A stretch of DNA of 64,000 bases from CAWIHA01 sp963835855. GTDB lineage: Bacteria; Acidobacteriota; Terriglobia; Bryobacterales; Bryobacteraceae. Location: the NCBI GenBank assembly GCA_963835855.1, contig CAWIHA010000021.1, positions 62,001 to 126,000 of the forward strand. The letters are read 5' to 3'. The notes below the pieces were generated by a model. The model worked only from the letters and a program-made list of their open reading frames with translations. It was not told where the DNA came from and made no database searches. The position numbers were made by a program, and so were the translations under genes. Of the stretch, positions 1-8,388 are shown one piece after another (position 1 is the stretch's first letter; each line of letters opens with the position of its first letter).

Positions 1-3000
1 GCATCTGGTCGATGAAAAACGTGCCGCTGGACGCGATTCCGGATTTGAGCGACACGCAGGTGATCGTTTATTCCAAGTGGGACCGCAGCCCGGATATCGT
101 CGAAGACCAAGTTACTTATCCCATCGTCACCGCCATGCTGGGAGCGCTCAAGGTAAAAGACGTTCGTGGTTTCTCGGATTTCGGATTCTCTTACGTCTAC
201 ATCATCTTCGAAGAGGGCACCGACATTTACTGGGCCCGCTCGCGGACCTTGGAGTACCTCTCGAGCGTGCTGCCGAAACTGCCCAAGGACGTACAGACCG
301 AGCTGGGGCCCGACGCCACGGGCCTCGGATGGGTCTTCCAGTACGTAGTGGTAGATACCACGGGCCGGCACGATCTGGCCGAGCTGCGCTCGTTTCAGGA
401 CTGGTACCTGCGTTATTACCTGAAATCGGTTCCCGGCGTCGCTGAGGTCGCGCCGCTGGGCGGATTTGTGCGGCAGTACCAGGTGAACGTCGATCCGAAT
501 AAATTGCAGGCTTACAACATTCCCATTAACAAGGTGGTTGATGCTGTGCGCGCTGGCAACAACGACGTGGGCGGGCGGCTGGTGGAATTCACCGGGGCGG
601 AATACATGGTCCGGGGCCGGGGCTATGCAAAATCCACCGGGGACATCGGCGATATCGCGCTCACGAGCAGCCCCAACGGCGTGCCTGTGCGCGTGCGTGA
701 TATCGGCGAGGTCGTGCTTGGGCCGGACATTCGCCGCGGCCTTGCCGACTGGAACGGCGAAGGCGACACGGTGGCCGGCATCGTCGTGATGCGCCAGGGC
801 GAGAACGCGCTCAACGTGATCCAACGGGTCAAGCAGAAGCTCAAAGACATCGAACCCGGCCTGCCGCCGGGCGTGAAAATTGTAACCGCATATGACCGCT
901 CGGACTTGATCCTGAGATCGATCGAGAATCTGAAACACACCCTGCTCGAGGAGCTGACGATCGTCGCCATCGTGATCCTGATCTTTCTCTGGCACATTCC
1001 AAGCGCCATCATTCCGATCATCACCATTCCGGTGGCCGTCATCATTGCATTCATCCCGATGAAGGCGATGGGCCTCACTTCGAATATCATGTCGCTCGGC
1101 GGGATCGCCATCGCGGTGGGCGCCATGGTGGATGCGGCCATCGTAGTCGTCGAGCAGACGCACAAGAAGCTCGAAGAATGGGAGCGAACGGGCCGCAAGG
1201 AGGACTATCACCGCGTGGTCATCAACGCGGTGAAGGAAGTCGGCGGGCCGAGCTTTTTTGCGCTGCTCGTGATCGCCGTCTCGTTCCTGCCTGTGCTCAC
1301 GCTCGAAGCGCAGGAGGGGCGCCTCTTCAAGCCGCTCGCCTACACCAAGAACTTCTCGATGATCATTGCCGCTGTCCTCGCCATCACGCTGGACCCGGCC
1401 ATGCGGCTGCTGTTCACGCACATGAAGGACTTCGAGTTCCGTCCCCGATGGCTGGCGCGGACGGCCAATGCGGTGCTCGTAGGCAAGATCCACCCGGAAG
1501 AGAGCCACCCCATCAGCAGAATTTTGATCAGGCTCTACGAACCGGTGTGCGCATGGGCGCTGCGCTGGAAATGGCTGGTGCTGGCGGGCGCGGTGGCGGT
1601 GGTAGTGATGACGATCCCGATCTATCAGCGGCTCGGTTCGGAGTTCATGCCGCCGCTCGATGAAGGCTCGCTGCTGTACATGCCGAGCACGCTGCCGGGC
1701 ATTTCAGTCACCGAAGCGCAACAGCTCCTCGAGGTTCAAGACCGCATCATCAGGCAATTTCCCGAAGTCGAGACCGTGCTCGGAAAGGCGGGCCGCGCCG
1801 ATACCTCCACCGATCCCGCTCCCTTCTCGATGATGGAAACGGTCATCGTTTTGAAACCCCAACAGGAGTGGCCGAAAGTGGACACCTGGTATTCATCGTG
1901 GGCGCCGGAGTGGGCCAAGAAAATCTTCCGGCGATTCACGCCAGACCACATCACAACCGAACAGCTCACCGGGCAACTGAACGGCGCGTTGCGTATTCCA
2001 GGCGTCTCGAATGCCTGGACGATGCCGATCAAAGCGCGCGTTGACATGCTGACAACTGGAATCCGGACGCCGGTAGGGATCAAGATCTACGGCGCCGACA
2101 TCGAAAAGATTGAAGAAATCGGAACGCAAATCGAAGCCATCCTGCCAAAAGTCGAGGGCACCCGCAGCGTGTTCGCCGAGCGAACTAGCGGCGGATACTT
2201 CCTCGATGTGGATTGGAAGCGCGACGAACTGGCGCGCTACGGCATCAGTATGGATGAGGCGCAGATGGCGGTGATGAATGCGATCGGCGGCGAGAACGTC
2301 ACGACCACCGTGGAGGGCCGGGAGCGCTACCCGGTGAACGTCCGGTATTTGCGCGACTACCGGAGCGGCTTGGGCATGCTCCAACGCGTGCTGGTAACGG
2401 CGATGGACGGCAAGACCCAGGTGCCCATTTCGCAGCTCGCCGGCATCAAGATCGCGAGCGGCCCGGCCATGCTCCGGGACGAGAACGGCATGCTGAACGG
2501 CTATGTTTACGTCGACGTAGCCGGTCGCGACATCGGAAGCTATGTCGCGGCCGCCAAACGGATGGTTCGTGAACAGGTCAAATTGCCGCCGGGATACAGC
2601 CTCATTTGGAGTGGGCAGTATGAAGCCATGCAGCGTGTAAGAGAACGGCTCAAGTTAGTTCTCCCGATGACGCTGTTTCTCATTTTGATGCTGCTGTACT
2701 TCAACACTAAGTCGCTTACTAAGACCATAATCATCGTCTTAGCGGTCCCGTTTTCAGCCGTCGGAGCGATCTGGCTGCTGTATCTGCTCGGCTACAACAT
2801 GAGCATAGGGGTCTGGGTGGGGTTGATCGCGCTGCTCGGCGTGGACGCGGAGACTGGGGTCTTCATGCTGCTGTACCTGGATCTGGCCTACGAGAAGGCT
2901 AGAGCGGAAGGACGGCTTCGCAACCTGAGAGATCTCCAAGATGCGATTCTGCACGGCGCGGTGAAGCGAATCCGCCCGAAGTTCATGACCGTGGCGGTAA

Positions 3001-3170
3001 TGTTCATGGGATTGGTCCCGATCATGTGGTCCGCGGGGGCCGGCGCGGATGTGATGAGGCGCATCGCCGCACCGATGATCGGCGGCATCTTTACGTCTTT
3101 CATTCTGGAGCTGGTGGTTTACCCGGCCATCTATGAGATATGGAGATGGAATTTCAAGGAGGGCAGATGA
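1..3170 (+). CDS. cusA: CusA/CzcA-type heavy-metal efflux RND transporter, 5' end outside window
   Basis: Inner-membrane proton-driven pump of the heavy-metal RND family, which exports Cu(I)/Ag(I) or divalent metals through a tripartite complex. The frame is open from the window edge (I-W-S precedes the Met at 12), so the first few dozen residues lie upstream. Proton-relay residues of the family are visible: Asp in AMVDAAIV (about residue 374 counted from the Met at 12), Glu in DAETGV and Lys in RPKFMTVAV. Family motifs DLSDTQV, GPDATGLGWV and LPGISVTEA are present. Met residues in SMMETV and RVDML match, from memory, the periplasmic Met path of CusA, which favours Cu/Ag, but specificity is not proven. 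The stop overlaps the next start (ATGA). Confidence 0.93.
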   Translation, partial: IWSMKNVPLDAIPDLSDTQVIVYSKWDRSPDIVEDQVTYPIVTAMLGALKVKDVRGFSDFGFSYVYIIFEEGTDIYWARSRTLEYLSSVLPKLPKDVQTELGPDATGLGWVFQYVVVDTTGRHDLAELRSFQDWYLRYYLKSVPGVAEVAPLGGFVRQYQVNVDPNKLQAYNIPINKVVDAVRAGNNDVGGRLVEFTGAEYMVRGRGYAKSTGDIGDIALTSSPNGVPVRVRDIGEVVLGPDIRRGLADWNGEGDTVAGIVVMRQGENALNVIQRVKQKLKDIEPGLPPGVKIVTAYDRSDLILRSIENLKHTLLEELTIVAIVILIFLWHIPSAIIPIITIPVAVIIAFIPMKAMGLTSNIMSLGGIAIAVGAMVDAAIVVVEQTHKKLEEWERTGRKEDYHRVVINAVKEVGGPSFFALLVIAVSFLPVLTLEAQEGRLFKPLAYTKNFSMIIAAVLAITLDPAMRLLFTHMKDFEFRPRWLARTANAVLVGKIHPEESHPISRILIRLYEPVCAWALRWKWLVLAGAVAVVVMTIPIYQRLGSEFMPPLDEGSLLYMPSTLPGISVTEAQQLLEVQDRIIRQFPEVETVLGKAGRADTSTDPAPFSMMETVIVLKPQQEWPKVDTWYSSWAPEWAKKIFRRFTPDHITTEQLTGQLNGALRIPGVSNAWTMPIKARVDMLTTGIRTPVGIKIYGADIEKIEEIGTQIEAILPKVEGTRSVFAERTSGGYFLDVDWKRDELARYGISMDEAQMAVMNAIGGENVTTTVEGRERYPVNVRYLRDYRSGLGMLQRVLVTAMDGKTQVPISQLAGIKIASGPAMLRDENGMLNGYVYVDVAGRDIGSYVAAAKRMVREQVKLPPGYSLIWSGQYEAMQRVRERLKLVLPMTLFLILMLLYFNTKSLTKTIIIVLAVPFSAVGAIWLLYLLGYNMSIGVWVGLIALLGVDAETGVFMLLYLDLAYEKARAEGRLRNLRDLQDAILHGAVKRIRPKFMTVAVMFMGLVPIMWSAGAGADVMRRIAAPMIGGIFTSFILELVVYPAIYEIWRWNFKEGR

Positions 3171-3487
3171 GTAAGATTGCAGCTTTGCTATTCGGCGCGG
3201 CCATGTTGCTGGGCGCCGCTGGTCAGAAGCAAACCTTTACCGGCGTCATCACCGATACGATGTGCGGCGCCAATCATAAGATGATGGGCATCACACCGGA
3301 CTCGAAGTGCGTGCGCGAGTGCGTCAAGGCTGGAGCCAAGTACGCGTTGCTCGCCGGCAGTGACGTTTATACCCTCAGCGACCAGAAGATTCCAGAGAAG
3401 TACGCCGCCGGGAAAGTGAAGGTTACCGGCATGCTCGATTCGAAAACGAACACGATCGCGGTGGAAAGCATTCAGCCCGCGAAGTAG
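3167..3487 (+). CDS. small secreted Cys-containing protein coupled to the RND pump
   Basis: A 106-residue protein. The start at 3167 is preceded by a strong SD (AAGGAGGG at about 3156-3163) and overlaps the pump stop as ATGA, indicating translational coupling. Residues 1-20 form a signal peptide (MSKIAALLFGAAMLLGAAG). The mature part has GVITDTMCGANHKMM near its N-terminus and a KCVREC pair, followed by a compact domain ending in KVKVTGMLDSKTNTIAVESI, which looks OB-like. Cys, His and Met around MCGANH could bind metal, and the position behind a metal pump fits a periplasmic accessory role. That role is inference. I do not recognise a characterised family. Confidence 0.75.
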   Translation: MSKIAALLFGAAMLLGAAGQKQTFTGVITDTMCGANHKMMGITPDSKCVRECVKAGAKYALLAGSDVYTLSDQKIPEKYAAGKVKVTGMLDSKTNTIAVESIQPAK

Positions 3488-3563
3488 CGGGCCTGCGTAG
3501 AACCCGGTTGCAGTCTCGCGAGGCCAAGCGGGGGCAGACAGCCAATTCCAAAGGCAGGAATTG
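3475..3563. terminator. hairpins between convergent genes (possible terminator)
   Basis: Two inverted repeats lie between the RND operon and the oppositely oriented radical SAM gene. GCCCGC-GAAGTA-GCGGGC (3475-3492) spans the stop codon of the small protein. CAATTCC-AAAGGCA-GGAATTG (3543-3563) is a perfect 7-bp stem. Neither is followed by a clear T-run, so intrinsic termination is uncertain. Confidence 0.3.
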
Positions 3564-3620
3564 ACGGCCCGTAGCTCGTTGATGGCGGCTCCGCACCGGC
3601 CACGGCGCGTAGCTTGCGTG

Positions 3621-4724
3621 TTACAGCGCTGCTTCCGCGCCTTGCGGCTGGTGCGTGCAGCGCGGCTCCTCGGCCAGGTAGTCGCCGGTGAGCGCGTAAG
3701 CGCGCGAGCGCGAGCCTCCGCACAAGTTCCGGTATTGGCACAGCCCGCACTTGCCCTTCAGGCACGAACTGTCGCGGAGGACCTGGAACAGCGCGCCGTT
3801 GCGGTAGACGTCCACGAGCGAGTGGCGCCGCACGTTGCCGGAAGAAAGCGGCAGGAAACCGCTGGGATAAATCTCGCCGGTCCGGGAGATGAACACAAAC
3901 CCGCGCCCGCTGTTGATGCCGGCCATCTTGTTCAGCGAGGCCGCGCCAGGGTGAGCTTTTGTGCCGCCGGGATGGCCGGTGCCATAGCCGCTGGCGTTGC
4001 TTCGGCCCTCGGCCTTGCGCCGCTCGGCCAGGTAGCGGCGGTAATGCATGGCCTCGGTCGTTTTGATCACGTACGGCGCGCGTTTCGAGCGCTCGTACAT
4101 CAGCGCGAACACCTCTTCGAACTCCGCGGCGTTCAACTCAGCCTGCGAAGCGCCGCGGCCGGTCGGCACCAGGAAGAAGACGTCCCACATTTCGGCCCCG
4201 ACGCGGTCCACGATGTCCATGATCCCGGTGAGGTGCCGGTAGTTGTGCCGGCTCACGGTGGTGTTGATCTGCGTGGAGAGGCCGATCCTCTGCGCCTCCT
4301 CGAGCGCCAGCATGGCGCGGTCGAATGAGCCCTGCACTTGCCGGAAATCGTCGTGTGAGGCCGCGTCCCACCCATCGACGCTGACGGAGATCCGGGCGAC
4401 GCCGGTTCGCTTGAAACCGGCGATCGCCTCGGGGGTGAGCAGCGGTGTCGGGCTGGGCGATACTGTCGTGCGCAGCCCGAGTTGCACGCTCTTGTCGAGT
4501 AATTGGAACAGGTCGGGGCGCTTCAGAGGATCGCCGCCGGTGAAGATCATGATGGGGTCGCCAAACTCGCGAACGGTTTCAAGCAGGTGGAAGCCCTCTT
4601 CCGTGGTCAGCTCGAGCGGATGGCGGAGCGGGTCGGCCGAGGCGCGGCAATGAACGCAGGCCAAATCGCAGGCCCGTGTCACTTCCCAGATCACCAGAAA
4701 CGGCGCCGCGTCAAAGTTCCTCAT
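3621..4724 (-). CDS. radical SAM/SPASM protein, AhbD/PqqE-like (TIGR04053-like)
   Basis: A 367-residue radical SAM enzyme. The SAM-cleaving cluster motif CDLACVHC supplies C19, C23 and C26, preceded by FLVIWEVTRA, typical of the TIGR04053/AhbC-D/PqqE type. GGDPL follows at the SAM-binding position. The C-terminal SPASM region holds CLKGKCGLCQYRNLCGG plus a late Cys, able to bind auxiliary 4Fe-4S clusters. The start at 4724 is chosen because FDxxPFLVIWEVTRA is the usual N-terminus; an open extension reaches 4814 without recognisable sequence. Relatives act in alternative heme synthesis or peptide maturation. As the last gene of the leftward respiratory operon it may mature a heme or peptide there. 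The substrate is unknown. Confidence 0.85.
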   Translation of the reverse strand: MRNFDAAPFLVIWEVTRACDLACVHCRASADPLRHPLELTTEEGFHLLETVREFGDPIMIFTGGDPLKRPDLFQLLDKSVQLGLRTTVSPSPTPLLTPEAIAGFKRTGVARISVSVDGWDAASHDDFRQVQGSFDRAMLALEEAQRIGLSTQINTTVSRHNYRHLTGIMDIVDRVGAEMWDVFFLVPTGRGASQAELNAAEFEEVFALMYERSKRAPYVIKTTEAMHYRRYLAERRKAEGRSNASGYGTGHPGGTKAHPGAASLNKMAGINSGRGFVFISRTGEIYPSGFLPLSSGNVRRHSLVDVYRNGALFQVLRDSSCLKGKCGLCQYRNLCGGSRSRAYALTGDYLAEEPRCTHQPQGAEAAL

Positions 4725-4924
4725 GAGCGGTCCTGCCTGGCTTGGCAAAAGGCAATTGGGGGGCCAACGGGCTGCGGATTGCAGGTGGTGGGTGGTGGGG
4801 GCTGTGGGAACCACGCCGCTGTTGATTTCAATGGAGTTTTATCTCCCCCTGTTGGCCTCGCGCCGGATTCAACATCTACAGCATACGCTGCCTCACAGCG
4901 GCAAATCACCCAGGCCGCCGGCTC

Positions 4925-5425
4925 TCAATGCGCCGCCGACAACTGCATTCGCCCGAGGCACTCGGAACAGTAGCGGTCGCCCTTGGCATCCACGCGCTCG
5001 ATGGAGTGCGACGGGCTCATGACGCAGGACCAATCCGGGCAGTGCGCCAGGCCGCGCAGATGGCCGGCCTCGTGCCATAGCTCGCGCACCGCGCGGTCTT
5101 CGAGCAAACCGGGATTCGGCGGCAGACCGTAAAACTCCTCGCGCAGGCGGTGGATGGAAAAGATGGCGGCGCGGCCGTTCATCTCAGCCTCGCCAAACAC
5201 AAACGTGAGAACCGGGATGAAGAGGTCGCAAGCCGCTGCGCCGATAACCGCTTCGTGATACCCGGCTTTGAGCCCGGCCAGCAACTGAGTGGAATCGTAC
5301 TGCCCGCGCGCGCTGTTCCAGGCTGCTGCGGGGTCAAGCCGTCCGGAGGCGAGCGGAATGCGAGTGCGCCGCGACAATCGATCGAGCAAATCCTCCGGAA
5401 AATTCCCAATGGGCACTAGAATCAC
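4925..5425 (-). CDS. amzA: archaemetzincin-like zinc metallopeptidase
   Basis: A 166-residue protein with the complete archaemetzincin signature. WHEAGHLRGLAHC gives zinc ligands H118, H122 and H128 with catalytic E119, followed by C129, C134, the Met-turn M136 and a distal C153/C156 pair (CSEC) that in this family binds a second, structural zinc. The start is GTG (5425), 40 bp after the regulator stop. An N-terminal MILVPIGNF strand and the FVFGEA edge-strand region match the fold. Biological substrates of archaemetzincins are essentially unknown. Placement between an NtrC-type regulator and a radical SAM enzyme, in the same run as a quinol module, suggests a maturation or turnover role, which is inference. 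Confidence 0.88.
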   Translation of the reverse strand: MILVPIGNFPEDLLDRLSRRTRIPLASGRLDPAAAWNSARGQYDSTQLLAGLKAGYHEAVIGAAACDLFIPVLTFVFGEAEMNGRAAIFSIHRLREEFYGLPPNPGLLEDRAVRELWHEAGHLRGLAHCPDWSCVMSPSHSIERVDAKGDRYCSECLGRMQLSAAH

Positions 5426-5465
5426 TGGCGTGCCGCTCTCCTACGAACCTCCGCCCGGCGCGGTC

Positions 5466-6824
5466 TTACGCCCGCGTCTCTTTCGCCGCCGGTTTCAAGC
5501 TGTAGCGGCGGATTTTGTGATACAGTGTCACCCGGTCGATGCCGAGCGCCTTGGCGGCCTGCGTCTGGTTCCATGCGAAATCCTCCAGCACGCGGACGAT
5601 GTGCCGCCGCTCGAGTGCTTCGATCGAGAGATCCTCGACGCCTTCGGCGGGGCGGCTGATCGCGAGATCGTGTACTCTGACCAGTGGCTCGTGTCCCACC
5701 ACCACCGCCCGCTCGATCACGTTCTCCAGCTCCCGCACGTTCCCCGGCCAGTGATAGGAGATAAGTAGGTCGAGCGCCGAGCGGTCGAAGCCGGTGAAAT
5801 GCCGGTTCATTTGCGTGGTGTACTTGCTGAGGAAGCTGGTGGCTAACAGGGGAATGTCGCCGTGCCGGTCGCGTAGCGGGGGCAGATGGATGGTGAACAC
5901 GTTCAAGCGGTAGTAGAGATCGGAACGGAAACGCCCCTCTTTGACCAGGTCGGCCAGTGCGTGATTGGTCGCGGCGATGACCCGGAAGTCCACGTGAATC
6001 GACTGTGTGCCGCCCACTCGCACGATCTCGCGCTCCTGGAGCACTCGCAACAGGTCGGTCTGGGTCTTCAGGCTGATGTCGGCGATCTCGTCGAGGAATA
6101 TGGTCCCACCCATCGCCGCTTCGAACTTCCCTTTTTTCCGGTACTGCGCACCCGTGAAGGCGCCCTTTTCGTGGCCGAACAGCTCGCTTTCGATCAGCGT
6201 CTCGGTGAGCGCGCCGCAGTGGACGACCACCATGGGGTTGTACCGCCGCGGGCTCAGCCGGTGAATGGCGCGCGCGACCAGCTCCTTGCCGGTCCCGCTT
6301 TCGCCCTCAATCAGAACGGTGGAATCGACGCCGGCGACGGTCTCGATCTGCTCGCGCACCCTCCGCATCGTTTCGCTTTGCCCGATCAGCTCATTGAGCG
6401 TGTGGTTCTCCGAGAGCTGCTGCCGCAGCATGCGGTTCTCGCGCTTCAGCCGGTGCTGCTCGAGCGCGTTGCGAACCACCACCGAGAGGTCGTCCGGGTC
6501 GAACGGTTTGGTGATGTAGTCGAAGGCGCCGTGCTTGAGCGCGCGCACCGCGGTCTCGACCGAGGCGTAGCCGGTCATTACGATCACAACCGTGTCGAGC
6601 TGCTCGGCCCGGATCTTCTCGAGCAACTCCATGCCGTCCATGCCCGGCATGCGGATATCGGCGATGACCAGATCGCACCCGCCGCCGGCGAGCTTCGACA
6701 GCGCCGTCGTGGCGCTGTCGGCCGGCTCCACTTCGTAGCCTTCCTCGGTGAACCAATGGACGAGCGAGTCCCTGACCACTTGCTCGTCATCGACGATTAG
6801 AATGGATAATTTCTCTTCCGGCAT
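5466..6824 (-). CDS. sigma-54-dependent NtrC-family response regulator
   Basis: A 452-residue three-domain activator. The receiver domain (1-120) has acidic pocket D12/D13, phosphoacceptor D56 in IADIRMPGMDG and K107. The AAA+ domain has Walker A GESGTGKE (174-181) and GAFTGA (221-226), the loop that contacts sigma-54. A C-terminal Fis-type helix-turn-helix has NQTQAAKALGIDRVTLYHKI. All key residues for phosphorylation and sigma-54 contact are intact. Its start overlaps the end of the kinase gene by 38 bp, so the two form a cognate pair. Likely targets are the flanking respiratory operons, although I found no convincing GG-N10-GC promoter in the divergent intergenic region. Confidence 0.95.
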   Translation of the reverse strand: MPEEKLSILIVDDEQVVRDSLVHWFTEEGYEVEPADSATTALSKLAGGGCDLVIADIRMPGMDGMELLEKIRAEQLDTVVIVMTGYASVETAVRALKHGAFDYITKPFDPDDLSVVVRNALEQHRLKRENRMLRQQLSENHTLNELIGQSETMRRVREQIETVAGVDSTVLIEGESGTGKELVARAIHRLSPRRYNPMVVVHCGALTETLIESELFGHEKGAFTGAQYRKKGKFEAAMGGTIFLDEIADISLKTQTDLLRVLQEREIVRVGGTQSIHVDFRVIAATNHALADLVKEGRFRSDLYYRLNVFTIHLPPLRDRHGDIPLLATSFLSKYTTQMNRHFTGFDRSALDLLISYHWPGNVRELENVIERAVVVGHEPLVRVHDLAISRPAEGVEDLSIEALERRHIVRVLEDFAWNQTQAAKALGIDRVTLYHKIRRYSLKPAAKETRA

Positions 6825-8388
6825 CCGTTGTCTCCGTTTGCTGTGGCTCGGCGGAAACCTCGCCCACGGGCAAAATTACGTGAAACGCCGTCTCCACGCC
6901 GGTCTCGACTTGAATTTCTCCGCCGTGCCGCTTGACAATTCCGTATGCTACCGCCAGGCCCAGGCCGACGCCCGAAGCGGCTTGCTTGGTGCTGAAAAAC
7001 GGTTCGAAGATGTGCGGCAGCACTTCATTAGGAATGGGCGGGCCGTCGTTCGAGATTGCGATATCGACGCGGTCGCCGCCTGCCAGCGCCGCGCGTACGC
7101 GCAGATTGCCGCCCCTCGGGCCGGCGCCCGCCATCGCGTCCACGGCGTTCATAATGATGGCCGTCAAGACCTGTTGGATCTGCGAGGCATCGCAGTAAAT
7201 GGGCGGCAAGTCGGCGATCTCGCACTCGAGTGCGATTCCATGCATCTGTAGCATGTGCTGCACGACTGCGAGCGTCCGCTCGACGATGGTCTTCACCTCC
7301 GCGATCGCTATTTCGGTGTGGTGCTTGCGCGCAAACACCAGCAGGTTGTTCACGATCTCGCCACAGCGTTTGCTCTCGCGCTGGATGGTCTGGATCCAGT
7401 CCAGCGCCGGCTTTCGAGGCGCCAGCTTTTTCTCGAGCAGTTTAGCGTAGGTGAAGACGCCCGCGAGCGGGTTATTGATCTCGTGAGCCACCGCGGCCGC
7501 GAGCTCCCCTAGGGACGCCAGTTTCACCGAGTGGATCAACTTTTCCTGCGCCGCCTCGAGTTCTTTGGTCTTGCGCCGGATCCGTTCTTCGAGCGTCCGG
7601 TTCGCTCCTTCCAGCTCTTCCGCCATATCGTCGAAAGCCGCCGCGAGCGCGCCGATCTCATCGCGCCGTTTGAAGCGGAAGCGATAGCTGAGCTGGCGGG
7701 AGGCGAGGACCTTCACGCCGGCGGTGAGACGCCGGATAGGCCGGCTGAGCAGGAGCCACACCAGCAGGCCGGTGATCGCCATCATCAGTGCCGCCGAAAA
7801 AATGACTTGTGCCCACATCCGGCGCTCGTGCGTTGCCAGCGCCTGGTCCACGGATTGGAGCGAGAGCACCACGTCGAGCACGCCGAGAATGCGCATCGAG
7901 GCCGGGTGCGCGTGGCAGGCGGCGTTCGAGCAAGCGGGCTCGTTCTCGATGGGGCGGATCAAACCCATCACGCGCTCGTTGCCGATGCGGTAGATCCTAA
8001 AAGTGTCCTTGGTGCGCGGTTTCTCGAGCGGCTTTGAAGACGAATGGCAGGCGTAGCAGGCCTCGGCGCGCTTATCCACCATGGTGCCGACTTCACTGGG
8101 CGCCGTCGATACCTGGATGGCGCCGGTTTTCGCGAAGATGCGAATCTTGCGCACGCCCGGCTGATCGGCGATGGATTGGATGGTCTCAAACAATCGCTCG
8201 CGGTCGTTCCGCAGCATGCTGTTCCGGGTGGATTGGAAAATTACGCCGGTCATCCGTTGCTCGGCCAGCAGCGCAGTGGTTTCCAGGTTCTCGCGAAGCA
8301 CACGTAGATTGGCCCAACCGAGCCAGAACAGCGCTCCGGCCAGGCTCGCCAGCAGACCCGCGATCAGCTTCGCGCTAAGACTGCGCAT
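6787..8388 (-). CDS. membrane sensor histidine kinase with c-heme-like motifs in the periplasmic domain
   Basis: A 533-residue kinase: TM1 (about 8-27), periplasmic domain (about 30-190), TM2 (about 195-215), HAMP (about 215-265), coiled coil, HisKA with VAHEINNPLAG and a HATPase domain with GVGLGLAVAYGI. The periplasmic part contains CYACH (C111-H115), a canonical c-type heme site, and CSNAACH (C153-H159), a CX4CH variant. It therefore probably binds heme and senses redox state or a gas; that is inference. The start at 8388 overlaps the NrfD-like gene by 14 bp; an upstream extension to 8481 lies inside that gene and is rejected. The position behind the membrane redox proteins suggests it monitors their quinone or cytochrome pool. 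Confidence 0.92.
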   Translation of the reverse strand: MRSLSAKLIAGLLASLAGALFWLGWANLRVLRENLETTALLAEQRMTGVIFQSTRNSMLRNDRERLFETIQSIADQPGVRKIRIFAKTGAIQVSTAPSEVGTMVDKRAEACYACHSSSKPLEKPRTKDTFRIYRIGNERVMGLIRPIENEPACSNAACHAHPASMRILGVLDVVLSLQSVDQALATHERRMWAQVIFSAALMMAITGLLVWLLLSRPIRRLTAGVKVLASRQLSYRFRFKRRDEIGALAAAFDDMAEELEGANRTLEERIRRKTKELEAAQEKLIHSVKLASLGELAAAVAHEINNPLAGVFTYAKLLEKKLAPRKPALDWIQTIQRESKRCGEIVNNLLVFARKHHTEIAIAEVKTIVERTLAVVQHMLQMHGIALECEIADLPPIYCDASQIQQVLTAIIMNAVDAMAGAGPRGGNLRVRAALAGGDRVDIAISNDGPPIPNEVLPHIFEPFFSTKQAASGVGLGLAVAYGIVKRHGGEIQVETGVETAFHVILPVGEVSAEPQQTETTDAGREIIHSNRR

